A stretch of DNA of 64,000 nucleotides, from the NCBI GenBank assembly GCA_027475525.1, contig JAMWFC010000049.1, forward strand, positions 373,297 through 437,296, read 5' to 3'. The stretch is from Macrolepiota albuminosa. Lineage: Eukaryota; Basidiomycota; Agaricomycetes; Agaricales; Agaricaceae. This document shows positions 1 through 11,140 of this stretch, in pieces. Position 1 is the first letter of the stretch. Each line of letters begins with the position of its first letter. A program made the translations under genes and the position numbers. Under the pieces are notes generated by a model. It did no database searches. It saw nothing but the letters and a program-made list of their open reading frames with translations, and was not told where the DNA came from.

Positions 1-282
1 GGAGTGGTTGGATCGCCTTTTAGTCACGACAGTACCGTAGTTTCCCGTGTCGGTTATTCTTGAACCTTTGACAGAAATACACCCCACTCGGGGGTTGCTC
101 TTGACCACAGTGTAAATGTTGTTTGACTCGGAACACACGAGGTAGGTTTCTTCGTCAAAAAAAGTATTGTACGCATCAAATGCCCACACCGCCAAGGCTA
201 AGATCGAAAGAAAGGCTACTCCAAACGTGAGCAGCGAAAGTGGTGACCTAGTTTTCCGTGGCACAAAAGACTTCTCTGACAT
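1..282 (-). CDS. Amidohydrolase-3 (YtcJ-like) family protein, 5' end only
   Basis: The frame is open from a start codon at 282 to the left edge, giving 94 residues, so only the N-terminus is in the window. It begins with a short basic stretch (MSEKSFVPRKTR), then a hydrophobic segment at about residues 14-35 that looks like a signal anchor, then an ectodomain start reading YLVCSESNNIYTVVK and CISVKGSRITDTG. The pattern (LCS..)NIYTV...P.V.CI.V.GSRI is what I recall at the start of fungal membrane-anchored amidohydrolase-3 proteins. The metal-binding motifs would lie outside the window, so the enzyme class is inferred from the N-terminus only. It is transcribed away from PCT1 and shares a 142-bp divergent promoter with it. 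No intron is needed in the visible part. Confidence 0.55.
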   Translation of the reverse strand, partial: MSEKSFVPRKTRSPLSLLTFGVAFLSILALAVWAFDAYNTFFDEETYLVCSESNNIYTVVKSNPRVGCISVKGSRITDTGNYGTVVTKRRSNHS

Positions 283-424
283 GGATAGACGAACGTTGCA
301 GGGACGTCCTCGTACTATTCAGGGACAGTCAACTTTGCATGGGATGATTTAATTATAAATAAGCTCATGTGACACTCGCAAAATGTGACACAGAAATTTG
401 CCTCCGAACTTGCTCCCGTCCACT
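283..424. promoter_or_regulatory. Divergent promoter between amidohydrolase and PCT1
   Basis: This 142-bp gap separates two start codons on opposite strands, so both genes must be driven from it or from overlapping neighbours. An AT-rich stretch lies near 345-360. No convincing TATA box or named factor site was found. Confidence 0.4.
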
Positions 425-2108
425 ATGTCGGTTGAAGCCCCTCGCAAGCTTCTACATAGCAAAAAATCGTTTGGAAAATATCCCAGATCAGTGGACTCTC
501 CGGCATATGATGCGTGCGTGATTCTATGCCATATCTACTCAACTAATAGGGTGATCAATAAATAGATCGGAAGAGGACAATGACCCTTTAACGGATGATG
601 GCGGTTCATCGGTGTCTGTCCCGACTGTCAACCGGTTTGCCAATCTACCCAGTAATCTGCGCGCTCCGCACCCGAAACCGTCTTCGACTCGTGTCAAGCA
701 TCAACTCGCGTCGACTCTCTTATCAGACTCGGATGGCGTAGATTCTCCTACATATGATGGAGACGTCGAGTCCAGTGCAACTGCTGGTCCTGATATACTC
801 TCCTCACGACTGCCACATCAACATCACCACAACACATCATCAACTTCTACTCTTAGCACGCCTGTCACTCCTAACTATCCCTCATCTTCCACTACGCCGA
901 GTGCTGGGCAGAGCAATCACATACCATCACGCGCAACGACAGAGTTGAATCACCCTGTTTTCCTCTCAGCCCCGATTCATACAGCTGCACCTCTATTTGT
1001 ACCTGAGGAGCCAGCAGTGGCAGCTCCTTCAGAAGCAGCCTTCAACCCTGCTGCTCTCACAGCGGAAGACATCCAAGCCTTCGTTCAAAAAGCTATCAGC
1101 GGCGAACCCTGGCGGAAATACAAGATCAATCCTCCTCCCAGTGATCGTCCTGTTCGTGTTTATGCAGATGGTCTGTGATTATCTCATCAAGTTTCCCATT
1201 ACGTCACTCCTGTTGAAACACCTTGATTAGGCGTTTATGATCTCTTCCACTTTGGGTAATCCCGCCCTTGTCACGTCCTACCCCTGCTTACACGTCGCAG
1301 GCATGCCCTTCAGCTTCGACAAGCTAAACTATCCTTCCCTTCTGTTTATCTCCTTGTGGGCGTCAATTCTGACGAGCTCGTAAGGCAACACAAGGCTCAA
1401 GGTGTCATGACACATGCTGAAAGGTTTGTCTCAATCATAAACAGCTAAGCAGCAATCATCATCATTAAATCAGGCTTGAAGCGGCCAGGCATTGTCGATG
1501 GGTTGATGAGATCGTCGCTGATGCGCCATGGGTGATCGATGAAGCCTTCATCCAGAAATATGAGATAGACTACGTCGCACATGATGAACTCCCTTATGCA
1601 AGTGCAGATCATGAAGATGTATATGCGTACGTCAAGAATCAAGGCGTGTATTCTTTTGTCTTCCATGTTTGATTATATCGAAGAACTTTTGTCAGGCAAA
1701 TTTATTCCGACGCGGCGCACTCCGGGAATTTCTACTTCGGAACTCTTGGAGCGCATTGTTTTGGGTTATCGTAATTGCGAGTTTGACGACAAATTGACCA
1801 AAATGGGTCTACTTCGGAACTCTTGGAGCGCATTGTTTTGGGTTATCGTAATTGCGAGTTTGACGACAAATTGACCAAAATGGGCATGCTGAATTACGGG
1901 CTGAAGGGAGTGACTATGATGGCAGCAGTCGGATGGCTAGTCGTTTAGCGAGCAGGAGTGGCAGTCCCACACATAAATCTTTGCGGTAAGATATCCAGAT
2001 CCTCAGAATACACGAATTAGATAACCTATTGGTACTATCTCGTCATGAGCTATACCCGACACGAACACTGACAGCTATGCGGAAAGTATCCTAAATTTGA
2101 ATCGCTAG
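425..2108 (+). CDS. PCT1: Choline-phosphate cytidylyltransferase (CTP:phosphocholine)
   Basis: Makes CDP-choline from CTP and phosphocholine, the rate-limiting step of the Kennedy pathway to phosphatidylcholine. Seven exons fit: 425-513, 566-1170, 1231-1255, 1301-1423, 1474-1643, 1696-1884 and 2075-2108, with matching phases. The catalytic domain shows the nucleotidyltransferase HxGH-type site as FHFGHALQL, then YLLVGVNSDELV, RHCRWVDEIVADAPW, DYVAHDELPY and the signature RTPGISTSELLERI. A low-complexity Ser/Pro/His-rich N-terminus of about 200 residues precedes it. Intron 5 (1644-1695) fits only as a GC-AG intron. A perfect 77-bp tandem copy (1731-1807, 1808-1884) stops the frame. When it is collapsed, one base is still missing after KLTKMG before the C-terminal stretch HAELRAEGSDYD...SLR, which then splices to YAESILNLNR and a stop. 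I read both breaks as assembly faults. Confidence 0.9.
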
Positions 2109-2549
2109 CAATCCGTCTCAGTATGTCAGATAACAGCAAGCGTCGGGTTCTGTTGTGTTAGCCCATTTTGCTTGCCTAGGTCCGCGCAAGACCTGAGTTC
2201 CTGCCAACTCGTCCTCTTCCTGTGTTTTACGCATCAATTGGTACTGGCATGTTCTCTTTTATTTGTTGTCACGTATGAGTATCTAGAGATTTAGCACTCC
2301 TGAAAAACTCTAACTTGTTTGCAGGGGGGTTTCGGAAGTCGATATCGATGCTCGATCCACTCATTGGGGCATGTGTCGTTTATTGCGCGTCTTTGAAAAC
2401 TTCAAGCTCAGCAAAAAAGCTTTAGTTCTATTCTTAAACCAGGAGAGTGTACTCCATAAGAGGTGAATTCGCCGAGCTATCAGGTACAGGATACAACAAG
2501 TGGTTGATAGAAGTCGGATATGGTCTTGAAGCGAAAATGAAGGACGTCG

Positions 2550-3478
2550 TCATGAAGATACTGGAACAGCACCATTCATTACCTCGTACAGTCCATCTAC
2601 TTGCCGCCGCCCAAGATGAGTGCTCCAGAATTCCATGATAGGTTGCCATCCGGCTTTCGATGAAGGCATCCCTCGCTCTTTACTCGTCTTCTCAGTCACG
2701 CTAACATACGCCTTTTTGATGTCAGCAACCGCGTTTGCTGGTAACGCTGATTCAGAGGGCAGCAAGTTATGCACTATGAGGATTGGTGTCGGATTCTTGA
2801 TTGACAGCGTAGGATACGACAATAATGGTCCTGAAATTGAGATGATCGATCCTAGAGTGCCATCCATCGCACTCGAAGGTGAGTCGGCAGGCGTTTGGGA
2901 ATTCCGATGTTTTTTCCACCATTTGATACCAAACTCTGCGGCTACGCTGCCGCCCTGCGCGAAACCAAATAGATGAATCCTATGGGATGGCCATGCACAA
3001 CCATCAATCAGGTGTTCAATCACTTTCTCAAGGAGATCAAGCGCAGGTGTTGGGTTAGGCCTTTCAATCAATTCACCAAGTCCATCGAAAGAGGTGTACC
3101 ATTGAAAGGCATCTTCGTACAGAAAAGGGACTCTATTCAGAGAAGAATGTAAGAATACGACAGGTGAATTCATGTTCTCGTGACGAACTGTTCCGGTGCG
3201 CGTAGAGCAAGGACAGCAGTCTGAGGTAGTTTCAGTTGCCGACCAAGTTTACTGAACGGTAAGTGAGAGTCCCCTAAACAGAACAGAAGTAATTCAGCAA
3301 AAGTGCTGTACAAGGCATAAATTGCATCCACACCGAGACCATGGAGCAAAATCAAGAGGTTCTCATCGGTGCCATCATCACTTGCTGTATAGGAGAAAGG
3401 AACCGGAATACTGATTTTTTTTGGAGCTTTTTTTACGCGAGAACCATTAAATGTTTCCTGAAGATGGAGTTCAGACAT
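2550..3478 (-). CDS. Phospholipase/carboxylesterase-like alpha/beta-hydrolase, probable pseudoenzyme
   Basis: Three exons (3478-3334, 3273-3189, 3132-2550) join in frame to 270 residues. The fold is clear: an oxyanion strand LLILLHGLGDSHLPF, the strand ALRAPEQVPF, and the nucleophile-elbow region HRIHLFGFAQGGSVAAEF. In acyl-protein thioesterase relatives the elbow is GFSQGG; here codon GCG puts Ala at the catalytic Ser. The usual Asp (VHGxxDP) and His near the end are not visible either: the matching strand reads ILIVHNLLPSESALP and the C-terminus GRRQVDGLYEVMNG. Such Ser-less members exist in fungi, as I recall for the yeast YDL057W group, so this is more likely a diverged non-hydrolytic member than a damaged gene. 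A 77-bp duplication (3467-3620) copies the start codon and 5'UTR. Confidence 0.75.
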
Positions 3479-3719
3479 ATAGACAGATTGCAAATAACTG
3501 ATTTCATTGATATATTATGTAATTTATGCAGAGAATCTGACATGAGTTCAGACATATAGACAGATTGCAAATAACTGATTTCATTGATATATTATGTAAT
3601 TTATGCAGAGAATCTGACATATGTTACTGTCATTTTTTTGAGATATAGATCTATTTGATAATATCTTCTCATCCACGTCTGTATAACCTGTCTCGAAGCG
3701 ATTCTCTGCCTGCCTAATA

Positions 3720-4369
3720 ATGGATACGCCATGGGATGAACCACACGATAACGAGGCCTGGAAAGGAACACGAGATGCCGAATGGATGAAAATGTCGACC
3801 GAGTTCACTGATGTATGTTAACTGGACTCCTCGACGATTCTCTAGCCACATAATTACAACATTGATGCTAGGCTGGATATCGCGAAGGAATAACAGCAGG
3901 CAAAGAAGCATTTGTTCAGGAAGGCTTTAATGCTGGATTTGCGATTACCAGCGTAGTGGGACGAGATCTCGGTCTCATCCGCGGTTATTCCTCTGCACTC
4001 CTGTCATTTTTGACATCGGCAGCCTCAGATACTTTGGGTCTTTCTGAGGGCGCGAAGGAAGCCCTGGTCCACGAGGCACGCGACATTGTTTCTCTACTCG
4101 GAAACGTCAGGTTCTCAGACGTTGAACCGCGCGACCTGGAGGCAGAAAAACATGCGAAAGAGCACTTCGAGGCTGAAGGGCAAGATATGGAGGTCCATGA
4201 GAGTATTGAAGATAGGAGGCAAATGGAGAACGTGGAGGATATGTTAGCGGGGCTGTCAGCTGGAGGAATTGTGAACACTGCCGGAAGACCTACGATGGAA
4301 GATGTGGCCAATCTCAAGGACCGATTGCACGCTTTGACTTCGAAGCTTGGGCTTCGTAATCTGCTTTAA
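3720..4369 (+). CDS. YAE1: Yae1 protein, adaptor for cytosolic Fe-S cluster insertion into Rli1
   Basis: Two exons (3720-3812 and 3872-4369) give 196 residues with an exact phase-0 splice (GTATGT...GCTAG). The defining deca-GX3 repeat lies at the junction: AGYREGITAGKEAFVQEGFN followed by AGFA. Yae1 partners Lto1 and links the CIA targeting complex to the ABC protein Rli1/ABCE1 in the cytosol. Residues 1-31 are acidic and Trp-rich (MDTPWDEPHDNEAW), as usual in the family. The rest is an acidic, probably helical region ending SKLGLRNLL. The gene converges with TFA2 and is divergent from the esterase-like gene. Confidence 0.9.
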
Positions 4370-4699
4370 GGCTCCTCTGCCATAGCGGACAAGACCTCAC
4401 ATTGAATTCAGGAGAGGGAAGATGTGTCCCTTCTTTTGAAATATTGCGTTCAGGCTATTGCTTTCATATGCATTGGATCCAGTATCAAGCCCAATTTTCG
4501 TTCGCTCAAAGACCTTCCTCCGGTGAGGTTTGCATCAAAACCAGTAAATATGACACTAATAGAGACAATGCCCCTGTAGCTTTAAAATAGTCGTGATTAA
4601 GGTGGCCTAAGGGAGAAGCCATGAAGGGGGTATGTATGTATGGTGACATAAACACATGATCTGAGAAAGGCCAAGACATCTCGCCTTTCGGAAAACATA

Positions 4700-5882
4700 T
4701 TACTTCTGCTTCGCAGGTGCCACGTAGTCGCGTGAAAGGTCGATTTCGCCCTTCATGTGTGTATTGGTGATGCGCACTTGGCGCTGTCTGGGTGCGCCAC
4801 CGCGTTTCCCTTTCTTTTTGCCTGCAGGCGCTTTTGGTGCAGGCGCCTCCGCGTTTGTAACCTGGAGACCCTCTATACCAACCTGTTTCAGAAGGCCCGG
4901 GGCCACCAACAGGTGAAAATATACCTGAAGCAAGTTGTTTCAAGAGATCGACATCATTGGGAACCTTTAAAGAGTGCCACAAGTCGCCGAACTCTGAGTT
5001 CACGACGTCAGTCTGAGACTCGACATACAAAGCGTCCGACATCCATCCGAATACCATCTGCGTTACAGAGAGAGATCGACGTACCTTTTTCTACTGGCAT
5101 ACCCCCAGCCTCCTCTGTTGGTTTGATCTCGTTCCAAAAAACCATCCGTAGTTGACCATCCTTGACTGTCCGCGTAACTAAAACTTCGCCTTCTTTCTCT
5201 AGCTCCTCAATGGCGGCAGGTGCTTCTTTCCACGACTCTTTCAATGCACGGACTGGAATACCTCCGCCTTTCCGTGTTTGCCGTTGAATTTCAGTTAAAA
5301 GTGCTGCTTTATTCCGAAAATTGAATTCGTGCTACGATGCGCATAAAAAAAGGACAAATCTGGGAGAGAATGTATATAAACCTTATATGAGTATAGGTCG
5401 GTTTTAGGATCCCATATAATACGGTCGTGTGCTTTGAACTTTTCAAGAAGAAATGCGTCAGTATCTAATGGTGTATTTGTGACAATGGCGATGTCCTGCA
5501 AGCGCATGGGGTTTTGTGTACCCTGAAATGACTTCAGCCGACGTTGCACTCAATTCTTTTTGGTTAAACCGCACCTTGAGATGATTTACCGCGTACACTA
5601 ATTGGGTATTAACGTTTACACCTGTGCCAGTGTCCGCCGGCTGAGAATAAACAATATCTGAGTGGATCATTAATGTACAAGAGATCTGCAAAGTCCTATT
5701 GACATACTCGTCTTCGGTCGCTTCTTTTTAGGCGTAGATTGTGAGGACGACTCAGCTGGCGTTTGAAGAGATGCGGGTGTCGCAGCCTCGCTAGGGGGGG
5801 GAGGCTGAGAGTGCCATGATGTGTAATCCTGACGCTTGAGCACAGACTTGAAGGCAGCAGCGTCTTGAGCAAGTTTCGACAT
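4700..5882 (-). CDS. TFA2: Transcription initiation factor TFIIE subunit beta
   Basis: Six exons (5882-5708, 5657-5575, 5522-5382, 5331-5085, 4993-4925, 4872-4700) sum to 888 nt, exactly 295 codons plus stop. TFIIE-beta pairs with TFIIE-alpha to recruit and stimulate TFIIH at RNA polymerase II promoters. The N-terminus carries a basic nuclear-localisation patch (TPKKKRPKT). The winged-helix core runs from TQLVYAVNHLKGTQNPMRL through DRIIWDPKTDLYSYK to NKAALLTEIQRQTRKGGGIP. It is followed by a second winged-helix-like part (GQLRMVFWNE, EFGDLWHSLKVP), then a Lys/Ala linker and the family signature ITNTHMKGEIDLSRDY near the C-terminus. The 77-bp duplication at 5966-6119 lies upstream of the start and does not touch the coding exons. 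Confidence 0.9.
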
Positions 5883-6119
5883 TGTGGCCGTAATAGAGCA
5901 AACGAACAACGCCGTCACACTTCCAGTCACACCCTTGAAAGCTTGCCTCCAATGCAACTCCCATGTTCGACAACAATGAACAGGTTCGTGTCATGACTTG
6001 CTGCGTTCTGTTCCATCTTGATTTGTGAGGTTTATATAGGATTTCGACAACAATGAACAGGTTCGTGTCATGACTTGCTGCGTTCTGTTCCATCTTGATT
6101 TGTGAGGTTTATATAGGAT

Positions 6120-7660
6120 ATCCAGCGCAAAAGCGTCGGCGTGTCATGGCTGTGGCCGACGGGTTTGAAAGACAGAAAACTAATGGTCCCAAGGCTCCAG
6201 TTCAAGTCCCTAAGTTTACTTCGGCATTCAATGAGAAGCAATCACAGCCAGCACATAATAAGCCTCTTTCCAAGCCGAAATCTGGTCTCAAGTTTGACTT
6301 TGTCCCGTACAAACCCGTCTCAGCTGCTTCTATGAACAACCAGAAGTCTCAAAATCTTAAGCAACTACCTGTTCCTGCTTTTGTGATACATACGACGGAG
6401 GAAGAGAAGGAATCTGGACCCTCCACTCGCCTCCAGCCTTTGCCTGATCCTCGTACTTTGACAAAGGGTGAAACTTCCTCAGTTATGGCACCGCGGCGAC
6501 CACTGCCACCAAGCCTTTGCCTGATCCTCGTACTTTGACAAAGGGTGAAACTTCCTCAGTTATGGCACCGCGGCGACCACTGCCACCACCCCGCCTGCCA
6601 ACACCAGCTAGACATGTTGTAAACCTGAAGAATATGCCAACGCCCATATAATTGTGCCTACAGAGACTTCGACAGAGACTTCTATGCGGACAATATTGAC
6701 TACTAACATTGCACTGGCAACGGATTTTCAAACGGATAATGGGACTGCTGAGCTGGCGCACATCTTTCTCCATGATCAGCACCCCGATATTGCTGCATCC
6801 AATAAACATGCGCAACCGGAATGGAGCGTTGGAATGAGTCCTCAAAAGGATGTTAAGTATACGAGAGGTAAAGGTAAGGAGCCCAAATTCCTTAAGTGAG
6901 TGGTTGAAATAGTTCATCAACGGGCATTTCTCACCATTTGTCGGGCCCAAGGGGTGGCCTCGCAGCACGTTCCTTCGAGCTTTTAGCACGATCTCGCACT
7001 TCACTTGTCCTCTGGCAAAAGGAGATGGAGCTCCAGCTTTTGTCTTCGGCTTTTCGCTCGAATGCGGACCTCCGTCTGCGAATTTTGAAAATAACTGATT
7101 TGCCTGGGGGTCCAAAGTCCAGCTCTACTCATGGATCGAGTAATCCTTGCTCTGCAGGTTCTATAGGTACCGCCCTTTGTCGTATAGTAACCCCATCCAC
7201 CTCGTACCCGCATCTCTCGGACACAGTTCTACAAACACGAGAGAAACAGTGCCATCTTGTCGTTCTATCTTTTCCCACCATTGCTCCACCTCGTTTAAGT
7301 GGTCAGTACAAACACGAGAGAAACAGTGCCATCTTGTCGTTCTATCTTTTCCCACCATTGCTCCACCTCGTTTAAGTGGTCAGAAGGGATCCATGTTCGT
7401 AACCCAGAAGATTTTATCGTCGGGCATGAGCTTCATGTTGGGAACCCTGGCACGAGGTTTCTCTGTCAACACAATCTTCTGTATCGCCGAACGGCGTGAC
7501 GGTTCGGGAAACACTTGATGAATTTGTGGAGCTTGCCGCAGCTCCTTTTCCCAGCCTTCCATTAACTTACCCACGTACATCGTCTTTTGGAGTGGCGGAG
7601 GAAGGATTTCGAACTTCTGATACAGTCTTACTATGTTCGCGCTTCATGATTGTCCCATGA
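6120..7660 (+). CDS. Uncharacterised conserved fungal protein, frame broken in this assembly
   Basis: I do not recognise a function. The coding path starts in a basic exon (PAQKRRRVMAVADGF) with later KSGLKFDFVPYKP. It continues through EWSVGMSPQKDVKY, splices at 6896 (GTGAGT) to a helical exon GGLAARSFELLARSRTSL plus VLWQKEMELQLL, then through CHLVVLSFPTIAPPRL to NPEDFIVGHELHV and WEPWHEVSLSTQSS, ending CSRFMIVP and a stop at 7658-7660. Two 77-bp duplications (6435, 7230) and at least one missing base (T-run near 7438, between HELHV and WEPWHEV) interrupt it. The first exon and start codon are uncertain because they fall in or beside the 5966-6119 duplication. The long opposite-strand open frames here are weaker as proteins. 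Confidence 0.45.
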
Positions 7661-9878
7661 TCTACCTTAATGAGTTAGACTTACTGAACCATTTCTTCAA
7701 CCCCTGAAGGAATTGGAACATCATTTGACCGCGTTGACCACATCTCATGGACGTCCATATGTCATTGGGGACTTACGTATTGATGATCACTAGAGGGTGC
7801 AACTGGGGTAATGATGACAGCCGGATTGCTGCACGTATTAGTACCTTCTGGATCAGCTGGGTAGTATGCACTTCAAAAACATCTTCCGTTGTGGTGCTGA
7901 GTGCACCTGTCACCGTTTTCGCTGCTCTATTGCTGCGTGGGGGCGAGCTGCTTGAGAGATCCCGTTCACCTGCCACCATTGGAGGATTTGCTGACGGGTG
8001 GTGTACCAAATATCTATGGGTGTGCAAAAGCCGGCAACACAGTTGTATTGTCTAGCTGGTGGATGTGATGTGACCTGAATGCTTGGTTGTTACCCCAAGC
8101 TTGTAATATTTATTATAGTTGCAGAGTTTACAACCATTGATAGTACTTGATATTGTTCTACTTTACACATTACAGGGCCCAAGTTTAGAGTGTTGTCAGA
8201 AAAATGAAATACCTGAATAGATGACTACTCTTTCAATGCAACAAGGCTTAAACATACACCTTGTGAATTTGAGCCTTGAGAATATTTCTGACGAAGTGTT
8301 ATACTATTACATGTCAAAAAATGAAATTTTTTAGCCAATTTTTTTTTTAGATACCACCTTTAAACCTCTCTAAAGTTACATATGATGTAGTAGATAATGA
8401 TTCTTTAGGAAAGAAAGTAAAGTTGTTTGTCGCATCCAAGATCATAGGTTAAATTCTGCTTCTGCTTGAAAGGCAACCTAGTTGAATCCTCAAATAATGT
8501 TCATCATCAATGTAAAATATTGCAGCATTTTTAAAGTTGGTTGAATAGCATATAGTAGGGTAGGTATAGTCTCTGTCATGGTCTTGAGGGAACAGTGCTA
8601 ATTTTAAAAAGCTGTGTCTTGTCCCTCAGCTCTGGTTGTTTGTTGAGCTTGTCCTCAATACATTGCTGTAAATCAACCTTTGTTTGTTTACTGAATGCTC
8701 ATGATTCCAAGATACTTGATCCAATTGATCAAGTGTAGTAGTTAGGTTCCTGCTTTGAAAATAATTGGCAGTTATCAGAGCCTCCTCCACTGTGTGTAAC
8801 AGGTCACAAGATAATAATGTCTTTTGTTTTAATTAGACAGGTAGTCCAACTGGTTCATTGAGTGTGATTTCATTTAAGGCAAAATATTACATCAAGGCTT
8901 CTTTCTGTGCAGCAGTGTGGAGCAATTGTTATTTGTGTGTCTTTACTTTATGTTCTATCTTGCCTTTGTATCAACACTGACTTCCATGATTTGTTCTTTT
9001 GGCTTGTCCTCTAACAAGTGTGCAATTAAAATTGTAGACACTATACAGTACACAATATATTTTAGATCTTCTTCTGGCTAGCCTGTGTGATTAAGCCAAA
9101 ACCCTCAGAGGTTTTCCTTACAGTTGCCAGGTTGACAAATGCACAAACCCTTGAAGTGTTGAAAATTTTGTATAATTTTACATTCTGCTTTGCATATGTA
9201 GTTTCAATAGCCTCCAGATTGGCATGCTCTTCTTGAGCTCAACACCACTTTCTGGGCTTTCTATTCCTGTGAAAAATATGTCTAAGACACCATATATGTA
9301 TTAAAGGATTTTGTGTAAATTAAATTATGTGCACTCTTTGTTGATTCATTTGAAAGCCAACTTGGTTTGATTTTATACTTTTGCATTTTCTATCTTTCAA
9401 CAAACTGAATTGTCTATGAAATAAGCAGAGAGTCTTGTTCATATACTGTTTTCATCTATGTTTTTCTTTCAGAACCTGGATGGGTAAGTGTATTGAGTTC
9501 ACTGCTGGCAGCTGATACTTTTCCCTTGAAATATAGAGAGAAAGGAATATGTCATGCAATTTTCAATGCACTCATTTCTCAAGGAAAAAGGCTTAAGACA
9601 ATGGAAAAAAGTAAACAAAGAAGTGGTTTAACATATTTTCTCTTGGTTTTTTCAGTTGAAAACAGCTTCTGACACTGATAGTGGTTGCTAAATACATATT
9701 TTACATCATGACACGCATTATCAATACATGACCGAGATCATTGCAATTGACAATAGAACCCAGATCTCTTCAGAAATGTTTGTCTTCAACGTATGTAGCT
9801 ACTCTTCCGAACAATTGATAGTAATTTGATAACTAGTTTCTTGACACTCCTTTGGCCAGGACCCTTTCCATTCCACTC
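7661..9878. other. Spacer; AT-rich and CpG-poor from about 8060
   Basis: 7661-8055 holds short open frames on both strands but no convincing exon chain. From about 8060 to 9840 the composition shifts to AT-rich, with T-runs, many TG/CA steps and few CG dinucleotides. It resembles the transposon graveyard at 54.6-62.7 kb, although no domain can be read. No gene is called. Confidence 0.5.
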
Positions 9879-11140
9879 TTAAAATGTCAAACCCTGGATC
9901 CACGCCAAGAGCTCCTCGTTCGTCTTGTCCTTTTCCTGCCATACAAGCCAATGGCTCGTGTCGAAATCTTTAATTGTCAAGGGTCCTTTCACAATTTCTG
10001 CAACTACTGCTTTTTGCATAGAAGCCACACATATGTAGTCCCGCAATGCAGTGCCGAGGAAGACAGGCTTGTGAATCACAAGGTTCTCTCGTGCGATAGC
10101 TAGTTATCGCATCAGCCACGATTAAAGTGGGAGAAACGCGGCAGGTACTTACCCTCTAGTTCCCCAAGTTCGAGGTTCAAGACCTTGGTTTTATAGTAGT
10201 TAACTGGTCCTGAGAGACCACCCTTGAGAATGTTGATCTTCTGATTCTCTATCTCCTACAGAATAGGCAAGCTCCATCAGTTAATATAGATGTACTAAAT
10301 GAGACAGGTGATACATTATCCGGAAGGTAAGACGCAAGTTTCGTCTTCTTGTTCCCTTCAACCCAGGCTTTTAGAGCTCCCTTCGGTGCTATATCAGTTT
10401 TCCAAAGTTTTGGATCATCGGCTAAAAGGAGGCTGTAGAATGAGTCGATCTTTAGATGTATGTACATTAATTGACACATGTCCTTTGAGAAAAAGTGACA
10501 ACAACTAACATTCTTTTCAAGGAGCTCAGGCGCTCCTTCTTCTGCAAAGAAGTACCAATATCCAAACACTTCACGGCCAGCAATTTTGTTAGTCTATAAA
10601 TCATCTTTTACCCAATGATCAATTAAAAACTGTAGACCAACCGAACCTCGGCATAAAAATCCGCCATTTCCTTGGACATCGGGGGGAAATACCCCAACGA
10701 AAGAAATGCAAAAGCAACGAAGCGATCGGGAAAATAATTGGCAAGTCGGCTGACAATCCCACTTCCCCTTGAATCAACGCGACTTTAGCGATTACTCTGG
10801 GACATATCAACCTGATAGCCTACCAGTCATGTCCAATCGCGATAGGTTTGTCGATCTTTTCTGCATTAACAATATCAAGAAGATCCTGAGCTATCAAGCT
10901 CAGTCTATAATCAGAGGGATCCGCAGGCTTGTCTGTCCCGCCATACCCAAGCGTATCGGGCACGATCAAGCCATAGCCCTTGTCCTTGAAGAATGTCACT
11001 TGGTATCTCCATTCATACGATGTATTAGGGAATCCATGAACGAAGAGAAGTACAGGTTTACCAGCTGTTGGTGCTGAGAAATAGTAGTTGTATTTGAAGT
11101 TACGACGGGTCAAAACAGACTTGTATAGCGTAGCATCCAT
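9879..11140 (-). CDS. Soluble epoxide hydrolase (alpha/beta-hydrolase fold)
   Basis: Six exons (11140-10824, 10767-10647, 10593-10510, 10449-10315, 10255-10153, 10099-9879) add to 981 nt, 326 codons plus stop, all phases matching. Hydrolyses epoxides to vicinal diols through a covalent ester on Asp. Visible motifs: oxyanion-hole HGFP (LLFVHGFPNTSYEWRYQ), VPDTLGYGGTDKP, and the nucleophile elbow IGHDWGSG with Asp. The cap has Tyr-rich segments (FGYWYFFAE, VNYYKT) expected to hold the epoxide-activating tyrosines. An Asp lies in FLGTALRDYI and the catalytic His in FDTSHWL. The second intron-containing codon (W of GHDW) is split as TG|G. No signal peptide or peroxisomal tail is seen, so it is probably cytosolic. 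The open frame extends upstream to 11374, but MDATLYKSVL at 11140 fits the family start. Physiological substrate unknown. Confidence 0.92.

Noticed and set aside
1808..1884. Internal stop and frame loss in PCT1 as evidence of a pseudogene
   Set aside because: The break is the second copy of an exact 77-bp duplication of the type found across the window, and downstream exons remain conserved and spliceable.
2122..2466. Small plus-strand gene (MSDNSKRR..., then ARPEFLPTRPLPVFYASI)
   Set aside because: Two different reading frames in the last exon are equally possible and no homology is recognised; it may be 3'UTR of PCT1.
6483..7115. 210-codon minus-strand open frame
   Set aside because: It overlaps the better-supported plus-strand exons and has no recognisable motif.
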